Positions 14,197 through 31,900 of a stretch of 64,000 nt of DNA are shown in pieces. The notes under the pieces were generated by a model. It was given only the letters and a program-made list of their open reading frames with translations, searched no databases and was not told where the DNA came from. Both the position numbers and the translations under genes were made by a program. This stretch comes from Denticeps clupeoides (Eukaryota > Chordata > Actinopteri > Clupeiformes > Denticipitidae), in the NCBI RefSeq assembly GCF_900700375.1, contig NC_041710.1, positions 27,635,545 to 27,699,544 on the forward strand, written 5' to 3'. Position 1 is the stretch's first letter; every line of letters begins with the position of its first letter.

Positions 14197-14809
14197 ACTT
14201 GATTTCCAAAAAAATAATACTGAGATCATGAATGTATGATTTCAGTATTATTTAGAAAGTATAAGTAAAGTGCACTGTAAGAGCTTAACCTATTCCTACC
14301 CATAAGAACCCACGGTGACACAGGTGTCACAAACTTTAACTCACTAGTGTAATCTTCATGACAATGTGTGCATTTGAGTCCTCAGATCAAAAAGGTAGGA
14401 TTCTATTCTTCTCACAATTTTTATTACCTTAAATATAGCCTCTTTTAATCACCTTTTATGACTAACTTATTTTTCAAAATTAATATGAAAAATATCCAAT
14501 GTGATGTCTTTGGAAATTGGTGGTTAAATTAATTTAACTTTATGCCCAATAATATTCCCAATAATGGGTAGAAAAGTAGAAATTGGCTCTTATCATTTTG
14601 AAATTAATACACAACATGCAAGGAGAAGAATTTACTCAGATCAATACAAAAATTAATTCTTTGTAGAAACATTATCAAAGATATTTAAGAATTGATATAG
14701 TGCTTTATAGTGAGACAAATGAAATGGCTCACAGCACGGCTAGATTATTTATCTACTGTAAATTGGCTTCCAACAGGTGTTCTTTTGTAAATATACATAA
14801 ATTGAAAGA

Positions 14810-14960
14810 CTCATAAGTGACGGGTTGTGAGTTAAAATCCTGAACCATCAAGGTGATTCACACTAAGGCTGATAAGTTAAATGCAGAGGACACATTTTGT
14901 TGTGTGCATTGTGTGCTGTGCTGCAGTGTTTCACAATGTCAAAAAATGTCACTTTCACTT
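14810..14960 (+). mobile_element. tRNA-derived SINE (family A), 5'-truncated copy
   Basis: It matches the 3' two thirds of the well-preserved copy at 40073-40311: the segment after the B-box region, then the GCAGAGGACACATTT stretch, the GTGTGCTGTGCTGCAGTG part and a tail ending in ACTTTCACTT. It is diverged and lacks the tRNA head. Confidence 0.75.
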
Positions 14961-15859
14961 TAAAAAACACCACATAAATACCCATATACTTTTTCAAATA
15001 AGTTTGCCAGGCTTTATTTAACTGTTTTTCCCCTTATACCTTATTTAGTGCATATAGATTGCAACTTGCAGTATGTTACTCAGTAATTAAACCGCCATCC
15101 CCATTTTTCAAATGACAATGATCTGTCCTCATTGGCAGCACAGTCATACACGAAGCGATGGTGTAAAAATACCCAAATAAAGTCACAGGACAGATCCCTA
15201 CAGTTTGTGCTCAGCGCTAAAGAGGCTCGTTGGCAGATGCATTCTGTTACCCCACATTAGGGCAGATGTGCCACCTCCCCAGGTACTGACTACACATTGC
15301 ACACTGACACTTGAACACCAGTCCGTGTCCATGGCGGAAGGACAAAGGTGGCAGTCTTTTTATGTATACTCATAAATCATAGCGTGCCTCAGCCTGTTCT
15401 TTCACTCTCGTTATAGTGATACATCATCATGGCCCGGCCACTGGAAGGACCCTTGGCAGATGTGGCACATATATTACAAGTAAAAAAAAAAATTGGCTGA
15501 ACACACACATACACACACACGGAAAATGAGTGAGATGCGAGAAGAAAAGGGGGATAGGATGGACAGACAAGTGCACTGTGATCCCAAAGACAGTGACTGT
15601 GTGTGAGACACTGTGCCAACATCTCATCTGTCAAGGTGAAGGGTAGACGCCTGACCACCACCCCCTGGTCGTCTGCCTGACTGGGACCCCTGCTGCGCTG
15701 GCCCCTGTCCAGCAGAGGGCTCTCACCTCGCAGGGTGAATGGGGAGTCCTCTCAGCACCAGAGCTATTCCTGGGCCAGGCTGCTCTCAGATCACCAGGGA
15801 CCATCATGGCAAATACAGCCTGTCCTTCACATTTACTTCTATTGTCTTGCAGATAAGTA
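14961..15859. other. Intergenic spacer without recognisable genes
   Basis: No gene or complete element is visible. Short open frames on the minus strand near 15390-15920 lack any domain signature. Confidence 0.45.
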
Positions 15860-16368
15860 CAGTACAGGTCAAAAGTTTGGACACACCTTCTCATCCAATG
15901 TGTTTTCTTTATTTTCATCTACATTGGTAGAGTCTCACTGAAGGCATCAAAACTATGAATGAACACATGTGGAGTTATGAAGTCAACAAAAAAAGGTGAA
16001 ATAACTGAAAACATGTTTTATATTCTAATTTCTTTGCTCTGATTACTGCTTTGCACTCTTGGCATTCTCTCGATGAGCTTCGTCACCTGAAATGGTTCTC
16101 CAACAGTCTTGAAGGAGTTCCCAGAGGTGTTTAGCACTTGTTGGCCCCTTTACCTTCACTCTGTGGTCCAGCTCACCCCAAACCATCTCATTTGGGTTCA
16201 GGTCCAGTGACTGTGGAGGTCAGGTCTCCATTTTTTGTTAAGTACGTAACTCCACATGTGTTCATTCATAGTTTTCATGCCTTCAGTGAGAATCTATCAA
16301 TGTAAATGATCATGAAAATAAAGAAAACACATTGAATGAGAAGGTGTCCAAACTTTTGACCTATACTG
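15860..16368 (-). mobile_element. Tc1/mariner-type non-autonomous element, copy 2
   Basis: Same family as 1784-2247, better preserved at its ends. TA flanks both sides (15858-15859 and 16369-16370), the expected Tc1 target duplication. The inverted repeats are about 130 bp each; the right one runs from about 16238 to 16368. The interior carries the same degraded C-terminal transposase segment on the minus strand. It is about 509 bp and non-coding in practice. Confidence 0.88.
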
Positions 16369-16874
16369 TATGCCCTCTGTTGCTGCCACACATATACACA
16401 CAGGGGTCACCTTCATAACCTATTTCCACATTTGTGCAATCACCATCCATATTATAGTCCTCATACATGTAAAGTTCATCACCATCCACATGGCCACATG
16501 TTCTTTAATATATTACGGAGAAGGCTGTACAACATGTAGTAAAGCGTGCAACCACTGGATGGCGATAAAGAAAACATTTGAAGTTTCTTTTCTTTTAAGT
16601 GAAAATATGTTATTGTCCACCAGATGGCACTACCTTCACTCTAAAAACTTAAAATGAATATATTTTCTTGACGTGATATGTTGTTTCATATTTTACGTTT
16701 CCTTATTGCAACACATGACTCAATCGTAAAGATATCCAGGGTTTTACACACTGAACACAATTTAATTTTAAATGGCTTCATAATAATTAATTCATTTTCA
16801 AAATTAGATGGATATGTAGAAATAAAAAGAAAACTTTTACACAGAAATACAAAATAAAAAGACCGTTCCATCTT

Positions 16875-16912
<38 letters not shown>

Positions 16913-17029
16913 GCTTCGGGCCTACTTATTCCAAAAAGGTGTAAACCGCTTTTGCCGCCTTTTTCTAAAAAACTAATTTGGCGTAAAAATATTGTTATTA
17001 TGTGAAGAAGGGATGACGACGTAATTATA
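16369..17029. other. AT-rich spacer upstream of psip1
   Basis: No gene is visible. It contains an (AT)n microsatellite at 16879-16911, and base composition changes abruptly to CpG-rich at about 17030. Confidence 0.5.
16879..16911. repeat. (AT)n microsatellite
   Basis: About 16 AT units just upstream of the psip1 CpG-rich promoter region. Confidence 0.95.
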
Positions 17030-17480
17030 CATGCACGCCGGCAACTGCGTCTCACGCGGTGAACGGTCTTTTTGTTATTAGTCGGCTGAAAAGATGCCCC
17101 GCTCCCCCCGTTTTCCGCCCGCGTTGGTACGGCCGGGTGCTCGGCTGCGCGGGAGTGCGGGCTGCCTGGCGCGCTGCGTTGCTAACGAGCAGGCTGGTTC
17201 CCGGTAAGCGCAGGTCCCGCCGCGGGTCTAAAACGGCGAATTCGCTCGCCGGGCGCGACAGGCGCTGCTACTGGCTCCACGTCCGAGTCGCGGGCGCGGC
17301 CGTGACATTGCGGTTTCGACGAGGAAAGGTGACACCTGGAGCGAAGTAGCGCGACGCGGTCGCGGGGAATTCGAAGCGGGCGAACGGTGGGACGCGGCGG
17401 CGATAGAACTTTATCATCATCATCATTATTATTATTATTAATAATAATATTTAACGGCGAGCGCGCGCCACGTGCAGCGC
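17030..17480 (+). promoter_or_regulatory. psip1: CpG-rich promoter and likely noncoding first exon of psip1
   Basis: Base composition switches to GC-rich with many CpG dinucleotides, in contrast to the AT-rich flank, as in a vertebrate CpG-island promoter. The psip1 start codon lies in a later exon whose acceptor is at 17713-17715, so an untranslated first exon is needed upstream. A good donor, CCG followed by GTAAGC at 17204, could end that exon. An (ATC)n/(ATT)n/(AAT)n patch at 17417-17452 lies within the region. The exact start of transcription cannot be read. Confidence 0.6.
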
Positions 17481-17567
17481 GGTCTCGCGCACGACGGATG
17501 AATGGGCTGCTGTCGGCCCGACCGTTCCGTGGGGGAGGGGTCAGGAGCCGCCTTACTTTACAGGAGA

Positions 17568-17595
17568 ACACACACACACACACACACACACACAC
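17568..17595. repeat. (CA)n microsatellite in psip1 intron 1
   Basis: About 14 CA units about 120 bp upstream of the first coding exon of psip1. Confidence 0.95.
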
Positions 17596-17688
17596 GCCGT
17601 TCGGTAGAGTTTCTCCCACCAGGCAGTAGGCCGCCGATGTCATCTTCACATCCTGAAACCCCCACGTTGAAGATGGGTGCTTTTCTAA

Positions 17689-24797
<7,109 letters not shown>

Positions 24798-25700
24798 AGG
24801 ACAATGCCAGATCTGAGGAACCCAGTTACTGCCCTGCTGAGCACAAAGGAGCTGGCGTACAGGGCTGCTCTTCCTCTGGGTGTCTGTTCTCCATCCTTCT
24901 ATAAAGAGTTACCCACTCCTTCCCCAACAGGCTCCTCCTGTTAGTATGTCTATTTGCACATCTTTTTTTTTTTTAACATGATTTATTAAAAAGTGGGAGA
25001 CAATTGCACAAATTGGGATCACGTTTTAAAACATTTTTTTAAAAACTGGAGGAAGCAGATTTTTTTTTGAGGCCTCAAACATATGTTATGGTTGCTCAAA
25101 TACATTTTTATTTTGGTGCCTTTTCTTAGAAGCAACTGTATGGTCTTGTCATTAAAGAAATGTCTTTGCACCTGTATGTGCAGTAGGAAATATTAGAAGC
25201 TGTACTGCATTGTGTAGATTGCTGTAGTATTTTGGATGTTAGCACTTTTTTTCCATTTCACTGTTCTGGTTGCAAAAACTTACAAATAAGGCCAGTTGTT
25301 TGTGGTAGGGCTTAGTGGAGTAGTTGGGTGAGACTTAGTGTTGTCTTGCATAGTTTTGTCATATCTGCCATGGTGTTATATATTCTCTCCTAGTAGTATA
25401 GATATACATAACTTTATCCACGATCAGCAGAGCTAGTCCATTTACTGCCCTGGAGTGGAATGTCTTGGTCCGGTGCTCAGACAAACTACTCGCTGAAATT
25501 CAGAAATCTCAATCTGGCCCTAAGGTTAAGATTTGGATGACGTGTGTACTAAAAAAATGCTACTAGACAGTCGTGCCAAAGTTGTATTTGCCAAGGAAAT
25601 GCTTCTCATATACTCCTCGATTTGTTTTCTCTTTTTGATCTTTATGTTCTGTAAATAAGAGTATTTTTGTGCCAGTCTTAAAACCTGTTTTGCCATCACA

Positions 25701-25706
25701 AATAAA
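25701..25706 (+). terminator. psip1: psip1 polyadenylation signal
   Basis: AATAAA lies about 0.9 kb after the stop codon and is followed by TG-rich sequence. The 3' UTR before it contains no coding signal. Confidence 0.7.
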
Positions 25707-25775
25707 GCTGTTTACACATTCAAAGTCAATTCAAGTTGTTAATAGGGGGTCAATAATTCCATATTGTCTCAATGG

Positions 25776-25910
25776 TTTGAAAGTGAAGTGAATGTGCTGC
25801 TCTGCAGTTTCACAAGGACACACCACAAAATCTCTGCATTTAACCTATCAGCGGGGTGCAGTGGGCAGCCATGACAGGCACCCAGGGAGCAGTGTGTGGG
25901 ACAAGGCCAC
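25776..25910 (-). mobile_element. SINE family A copy between psip1 and snapc3
   Basis: A minus-strand copy begins with the reversed tail (TTTGAAAGTGAAGTG) and runs to the CCCAGGGAGCAGTGTGTGGG segment. It lies exactly between the converging poly(A) signals of psip1 (25701) and snapc3 (25999). Confidence 0.8.
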
Positions 25911-25998
25911 CACTGGGGCCAGAATGCTAAACTAAGGGCAATGTAAAATCTGTCCTCTGGGCACATGCATGCACAAAGAAGCACTTTTCACAAAAGCA

Positions 25999-26004
25999 TT
26001 TATT
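25999..26004 (-). terminator. snapc3: snapc3 polyadenylation signal
   Basis: TTTATT on the plus strand reads AATAAA on the minus strand, about 130 bp after the snapc3 stop codon. Confidence 0.65.
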
Positions 26005-26130
26005 AGAACTAAATTCAGCATTTTGATACAAAACAAATAGCAGCAGTGCTCCAGGTTTAAATTAAAGAAATCCTACTATGTAAAACATTTGCATACCTAC
26101 AAACATTTCAAACTCAAGATTCCAGGAAAT

Positions 26131-28377
26131 TTAGTTGAACGCTCCAGGGTCTACATAGGAGTAAGCCTTAAATGGAGCAATTTTGTTGCCTTCTTTGTCA
26201 TAATGCAGCAACCGGAAGCACTGGTCACAAAAGAGACACGGGTCCATGGGAGCGAGAGAATCGTTGGTGGTGATCCACCTTAAAAAGGAAGAAAAAAATG
26301 TAACAAATCAGACACTGAAATGCAAAATTAATAGAGTAGTTACACCAAGAGTAGTTTCTTCACCTGCTGATGTACAGGTGACACACAGAACACTTCCGGG
26401 TCACAACTCTGTGCTTATAGGTGAGAAGTGGGTAGAGCTTCCGGTCTCTGCAGTCATCTCGATGGATCAGCCTGAAGGACTTAGATAATTCATTATTCTG
26501 CACAGCACATATGCTCTAGAACAGCTTATGAATTAGTTGCAGATAAACCAATTTACATGGTTAAACGGTATATTTAGCACTGACCTTATGTCTGTGAGAA
26601 TGACCACATGTTCACAGTCTCCCTGGTGGCAGTAGAGGTAGGGATATCCAATCTTCACTTTCAGGTCATAGAAGGTTGTCTCTTCCATCTTGGCAACCGT
26701 GAAGGCCGGGAAGTCCCGTGTCTTTGCCCATTCACGCGTGGTCCTGCACACCAGCATAACTTGCAATGAATGAGCAATTATCCCTTACAGACGCAACTAC
26801 GCTTTTTACATAAGTTGGAACCGTTCTCCAAAGAGAGGAGGAATGTGCATAAACCACCGCTCACAAGATCAGGAAACCAACAGGCCTTAACAAATGCGTG
26901 ACTTTTGCAAGCTGAATTGATTCCAGGAGCCAGACTGATTGGAGTAAATTAGGAACTGAACACGAAAATGAATCCTCTCTAGACATTCCCTCAATTAAAT
27001 TAATCATGGTTTATCACAATTAACTGCCATGTCGGGATATACAATAAATGAGATTCAAAGTGTACTGTTGTCTCAGACGACAAAAACCTGTTTCAGGTCA
27101 AATTGTTTCTTATTTCTACAGAACTGACATACATATATACACACAGTGTTCGACCACTTTATAATAAAAAAGCAGTTCAAATGCAGGATCTTACTGGCTA
27201 ATATCCCGGCATTCTGGGTATCTCATGTCATTGTAAAACACTCCTTCAAAGTAGAAGAAAGCAGATTTGTAGTGATCCTGAAAAGAAAAAGGAGAATCCA
27301 TTGGCTACGAGAACGGCACTATGACGTCTCTGAATACAAGTGGAGGAGTGCATTTGTCTCTCACCTTACTGACAAACTGCGGTACGGCGTCGGGCACACT
27401 GCTGAACTCCCCGAAGACCTGCAGGTCACTCACACAGCAGATGGCGTCTCTCAGCTCCGCCAGCTTCTGGCTGCCCAGCACCTGCAGTGTCTGATGGGGC
27501 CTTACGTACTTGAACTGTAATCAGAGGGTGACCGTCACACTTCAGTCCATTACAAAACGCTCGGCATCCCGGAGCTACGCAGCTGAAGAAATTTTACCCG
27601 GTAAAATATAACAGGATAGACTATGTTAAAAGTCAGGACTATTTCTCCTTCCGGGACCGCATTGTCTGCATCTGCAGGCTTCCGGCCAACGCTTTGGAGC
27701 TCCTGAGGGTGAGATGGGAAAGAAGAGGAGAAAATGGAGAGTTGGCGCCAGGGGAACCTGAGTTTTCAACAGCGACGTGCACTACCTCACCATTTCATTT
27801 GTGTAGGCATCATGTCTCCCAGTATAGTCTTTAGCAAGACTGTTCTTATAATCCTGCTTTCTTTTCCGAAGCCTGAAAAAGTTAAAGCAAGTAATAAAAG
27901 TAGCCCGGGAGAATATGTGCATTTATATGAGCACACCGGACATGTCCGCCTCCTGAGGCCGAGCTAAAGCACCTTACCGCAGGCAGGCAAGCTGCGGGTC
28001 TGGTGGAACCACGCTAGTGTCGGGGGGTTCATCATCGGGGTAACTCTTTAAAGAATCCACGCTGGAGACAGGGGAGTGAGAAATGGTTACGACGAGAAAA
28101 GCTGCTGATAAGCAGTCGGTGTTGAAGAAGAGAGGGGGGAAATGTAAAACCTGCAGATAGCTCGGAGTTCAGCGAGCGTTTCCGCAGGAACCCCGAACTC
28201 CTCGGAGAACTTCGCGTCCTGCGCCTCCTCATCGAGCTCCTCGAACGAGTACACGTCAGGCGGAAGGGAGTCCAGCCACAGCTGCCTAAAAGACCCAACG
28301 TGGAAAACCTGGGTGTTTATATCTACGTATTCATACACGGGGACATTGGGGTTTGAACGCCCGCCACCTTCCGCCAT
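26131..28377 (-). CDS. snapc3: snRNA-activating protein complex subunit 3 (SNAP50)
   Basis: Nine exons in transcript order: 28377-28151, 28061-27978, 27872-27791, 27702-27598, 27514-27365, 27277-27195, 26743-26585, 26471-26364, 26278-26131. They encode 381 residues (human 411). SNAPC3 is a core DNA-contacting subunit of SNAPc, which binds the proximal sequence element of snRNA promoters for RNA polymerases II and III. Visible family hallmarks are [16 protein letters not shown] near the N terminus, [21 protein letters not shown] in the middle, the highly conserved [16 protein letters not shown] block, and C-terminal Cys pairs (CSVC, then CLFCDQC) that form the zinc-binding region. The product ends DPGAFN, like human DPGTFN. 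The short N-terminal part before [10 protein letters not shown] is much reduced relative to human. It shares a short upstream region with ttc39b, in the same head-to-head arrangement as human 9p22. Confidence 0.96.
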
Positions 28378-28957
28378 TTTCTAAAGTGGAAGCGGAAGTT
28401 GCGTCACCGCGTGTGCGTTTTTGGGAAATGTAGTCTGTAGCCTTCAATATAAGTAATTAGCTGCGCTGCAAGTTAATACTGGCGGATTCGCCCCATAGTG
28501 AACCCTTTAGTGAAGGAGTGCGTGTCTCGGACGCAGTCTTCTTGGGAAGTGTTGATGGTGTGCTGTTATGATGATAATTAGAAGCAGAACATCAAAGTAA
28601 TAGACAGGCACTACAATCAATGAAATTGATTTAATTAGTCGTAGTGGTGTTGTATTATTAAAATGATTAAAATGAAAAGAATATTAACTATTGAAAGGAT
28701 CCGGGAAAATACTTAGAGCGAATGTTAAAGTGTGCTGTGGTCGAAAATATCGCTTGACATGCCCATGACGAGATTGCGGTGTTTAATTAATTCTCTGCAC
28801 TGGGCGTGTTGGAGATGACACTGTTCGGCTGGAGGGGGGTCAGGGCAATTTATAGCTTTTACTTGGATTCAAAATGTACTTTTCATAGAACTGGACCGCG
28901 AGCAGCACGGGTGCTCCTTTCTTAACTCTTTAGTCTTAACTTTACACCCGGCTGGAA
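28378..28957. promoter_or_regulatory. Shared promoter region of snapc3 (-) and ttc39b (+)
   Basis: Only 580 bp separate the two start codons, so the transcription starts probably lie within it. Close to snapc3 are an ETS-like CGGAAG (28393-28398), a CRE-like GCGTCACC (28401-28408) and, at 28423-28434, GGGAAATGTAGT. The complement of the last, ACTACATTTCCC, fits the ACTACANNTCCC element bound by ZNF143/Staf and THAP11. No TATA box is evident near snapc3. Site calls are by motif only. Confidence 0.5.
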
Positions 28958-31900
28958 ATGGCGACGACAGACAGCGACGTCAAAAAGGCAAGTCTGTCTC
29001 TGTTCAAATGTATTTAGAAACGCGTTCTAAAAGCGCTTGTAATTTGTTTTTGTTTGTTTTTTTATACAAGACTGCTGTAAATGAAATTTTCTTTATAAAG
29101 ACCGATTTATGGGCAGATTTTCATCATTCTGAAAATGTCATCAGTATTCTGTTTTTTCCTCTGCTCATACACCATTTTTCCATTTACGTAGGAATGTCCA
29201 GAAGAGGACATAATTGTCGAGGAGGTGAGATCTTTAATAAACAATGTGTTTTAAAATTTAGTTCGAGTACAGATATTTCACTGGAATTTTCCCCCCTCTT
29301 CTATGCCGGAAGGCTTCATGTCCAAAAAAAAAAAAAAAGTCCAGTTTTCAAGTTTTTCTGGCACAGTTCGGTTGGCGTGGTGAAGAATGAGGACACATTT
29401 GTGGGACTTACGTGAATCCAGTATTTATTACTAACAAAAAACCGAGCACACATCATCACATAAGATATACAGCACAACGTCCTGAAGGCAACATGATCCA
29501 AACAGGGCATCTTTATACAAAACCCATGCACACAATTGGGACTCAGGGCAAGACAGTTCACCATAAACTCTGGAGTACCGCACAAAGTCACTTCATGACA
29601 TATTCTTTATTTGCTGCCTGAATCCACTCTTGTGTTTGGGATCAGATTTTTTGGATCACTTATATCCAAATTCATACACAAATGTTTGAACAATACAGAA
29701 AGTGTATGTTTAATCCAGATTAAAACGGAGACTGGATTAGGTGATCTGATCCTTTTTTTTTTTTTTTCATTTGAACATCCCATTTTCAAGACTCAGATTG
29801 GATTACCCTGTGAACAACTGGGCCCAGGAGACAGAGATGACAGTGATCAGACTTTGGGATAATCTCTTCACTTCTTGTCTTTCAGAAGGATTTCGAAGAG
29901 GCATTTGACAGCAGCCCTGTGTAAGTCTACAGAAGGCAGTTCCCAACCATGACATAATAATCTATAACTGATCAATTATCTACAATAACTTACTAAAACT
30001 AAACGGAGGTGAACGACTTGGATGCCAGATTGTCTAATGAATTGCTCTCTTTTATAACTAAGGCAAACCAAGGTGGATCTGGTGACTGCTTTAGAAGATT
30101 GTTATGGTGCACTGAGCCTCTTCCTGAACAACAAGTTCTCAGAGGCGCTCGGTATTCTCAGACCATGGTGTGCAATTCAAGAAGAAACATTTGCACGCAT
30201 GGACAGTCTATCATTGTTTCCATTCAATGTGTTGATTACATGATTACAGGAGAAACGAGAGCATGTACCATGCAATGGGCTACAGCAGCATCCTAGTCAT
30301 GCAAGCTGCGATGACCTTTGAACCCAGGGATATGCATGCAGCCATGACCGCACTGAATGAGGCTCTTCAGACTTGTCAGAGGTCAAACCGGGTGTAATTT
30401 TAGTGTTTGTGTGCAGCGGTGAAATAGACATGTTCTTGAATTGTAATTTAATTTGCAGGTTTAGGAGAAGGACCACTCTCACTAAGAGCATTTCCAACCT
30501 CCTATATAAACAGGCAGAGGAGAACTTGACAGAAGGTTAGAATAAAACTAGTCAAACCCTCTTCCGCTGCCTTTGGATCTGTGTCTAATTTAATCTTAAT
30601 TTCTTTACCTTTTGTAGTGGAGATGCATGCTGACTTGTGCTATGCGGAGGTTCTTCTCCAGAACGCCGCACTCACATTTCTGGAGGTATTGCATTATATG
30701 TCCTCTTTTTTTTTTTTTCATTTAATATGCATTTAATGTTAATTTGCAAAATGTAATCACATATCATTTCAATTGCCAGGATGAGAGCTTAATTGGCTTC
30801 ATCAGAGGAGGAATCAGAATCCGGTCAAGTTATCAGATATTTAAGTGAGAAACTATTGAAATCATGCCATGCTGGACATTTGCCAATGGTTTTTAATGTA
30901 ATATATGTACTGTACAAAGACATCAATGAATTAGTATATTAAAAATGTAATTCTGTATTATATTAGTACTAAATTACAGTGTACACATGTTCTTTGATTA
31001 TTTAACAAAGAATAATACATGGTTTACCAAATCAGAATTACATTTTATTATTCATAAATTCATTTGCCGAATTGTAAGTAAGCTTTTGAACTACAGCACT
31101 GGGATCCTTTTCCAAAATTTGCAACAGGATTATTATGAGAAAATGCATAAGAAGTGCTGATTCTCAGTTGTAAGCCTGTCATTTTGCTTTATATTAGGCA
31201 ATGCCAGGCCATCTTAAATTCAAATCAAGATTTGGCCAAAGAAAGCGAGACGCTTGTGCATTTTGCTGGCGGTGTCCACATGGGCATTGGATCTTTCAAC
31301 TTGGTAAATGTTGTGATGTGGGCATGTTTTAGTCTGTGTGTGTCTGTTTGCCATTTAATAACTGAGGTTTCTCTTTAGATGCTTTCTCTTCTACCCAGCA
31401 AAGTCCTCAGGCTATTGGAGTTCATCGGCTTCTCTGGAAACAGAGTGAGTCTGTCTGATTTTCTTCACACTTGGTGCCAGAATGTAACATTTAAAATAGA
31501 TTCTATTTGTGTAAATTCTCTTTTCTCTGTGATAATGCAAACTGTGCCTGAACCTGATCATTTCTCTAGGAATTGGGGCTGTCATATTTACGCCAGGGAG
31601 CAGCCAGTAGCAACCTCCGTGCCATTCTCAGCACCATCACCCTGCTCATGTATCACCTATATGTCACTGTCATACTGGGTGAGACCATTTTCTGTGGCGC
31701 AGGGGGTTCCAGTCCCAACATTTTACAGCATTCTAGCAGACGCTGTTATCCAGAGCAACTTACCATCTTCTCAATATTTCCAATATTACCAAAACCTAAA
31801 AGGGTAGGCTAAGTAATATAAAAATAAATGTCAATAAGCTTGTAATAAAATCACTGTGATTACATGGGGCAGTTGTGGCCTAGCTGCTAAGAAATGGGAC

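Noticed and set aside
29600-29880. Possible DNA transposon in ttc39b intron 2 (GGATTA/GATCAG-rich stretch)
   Set aside because: Neither matching inverted ends nor a target duplication could be found.
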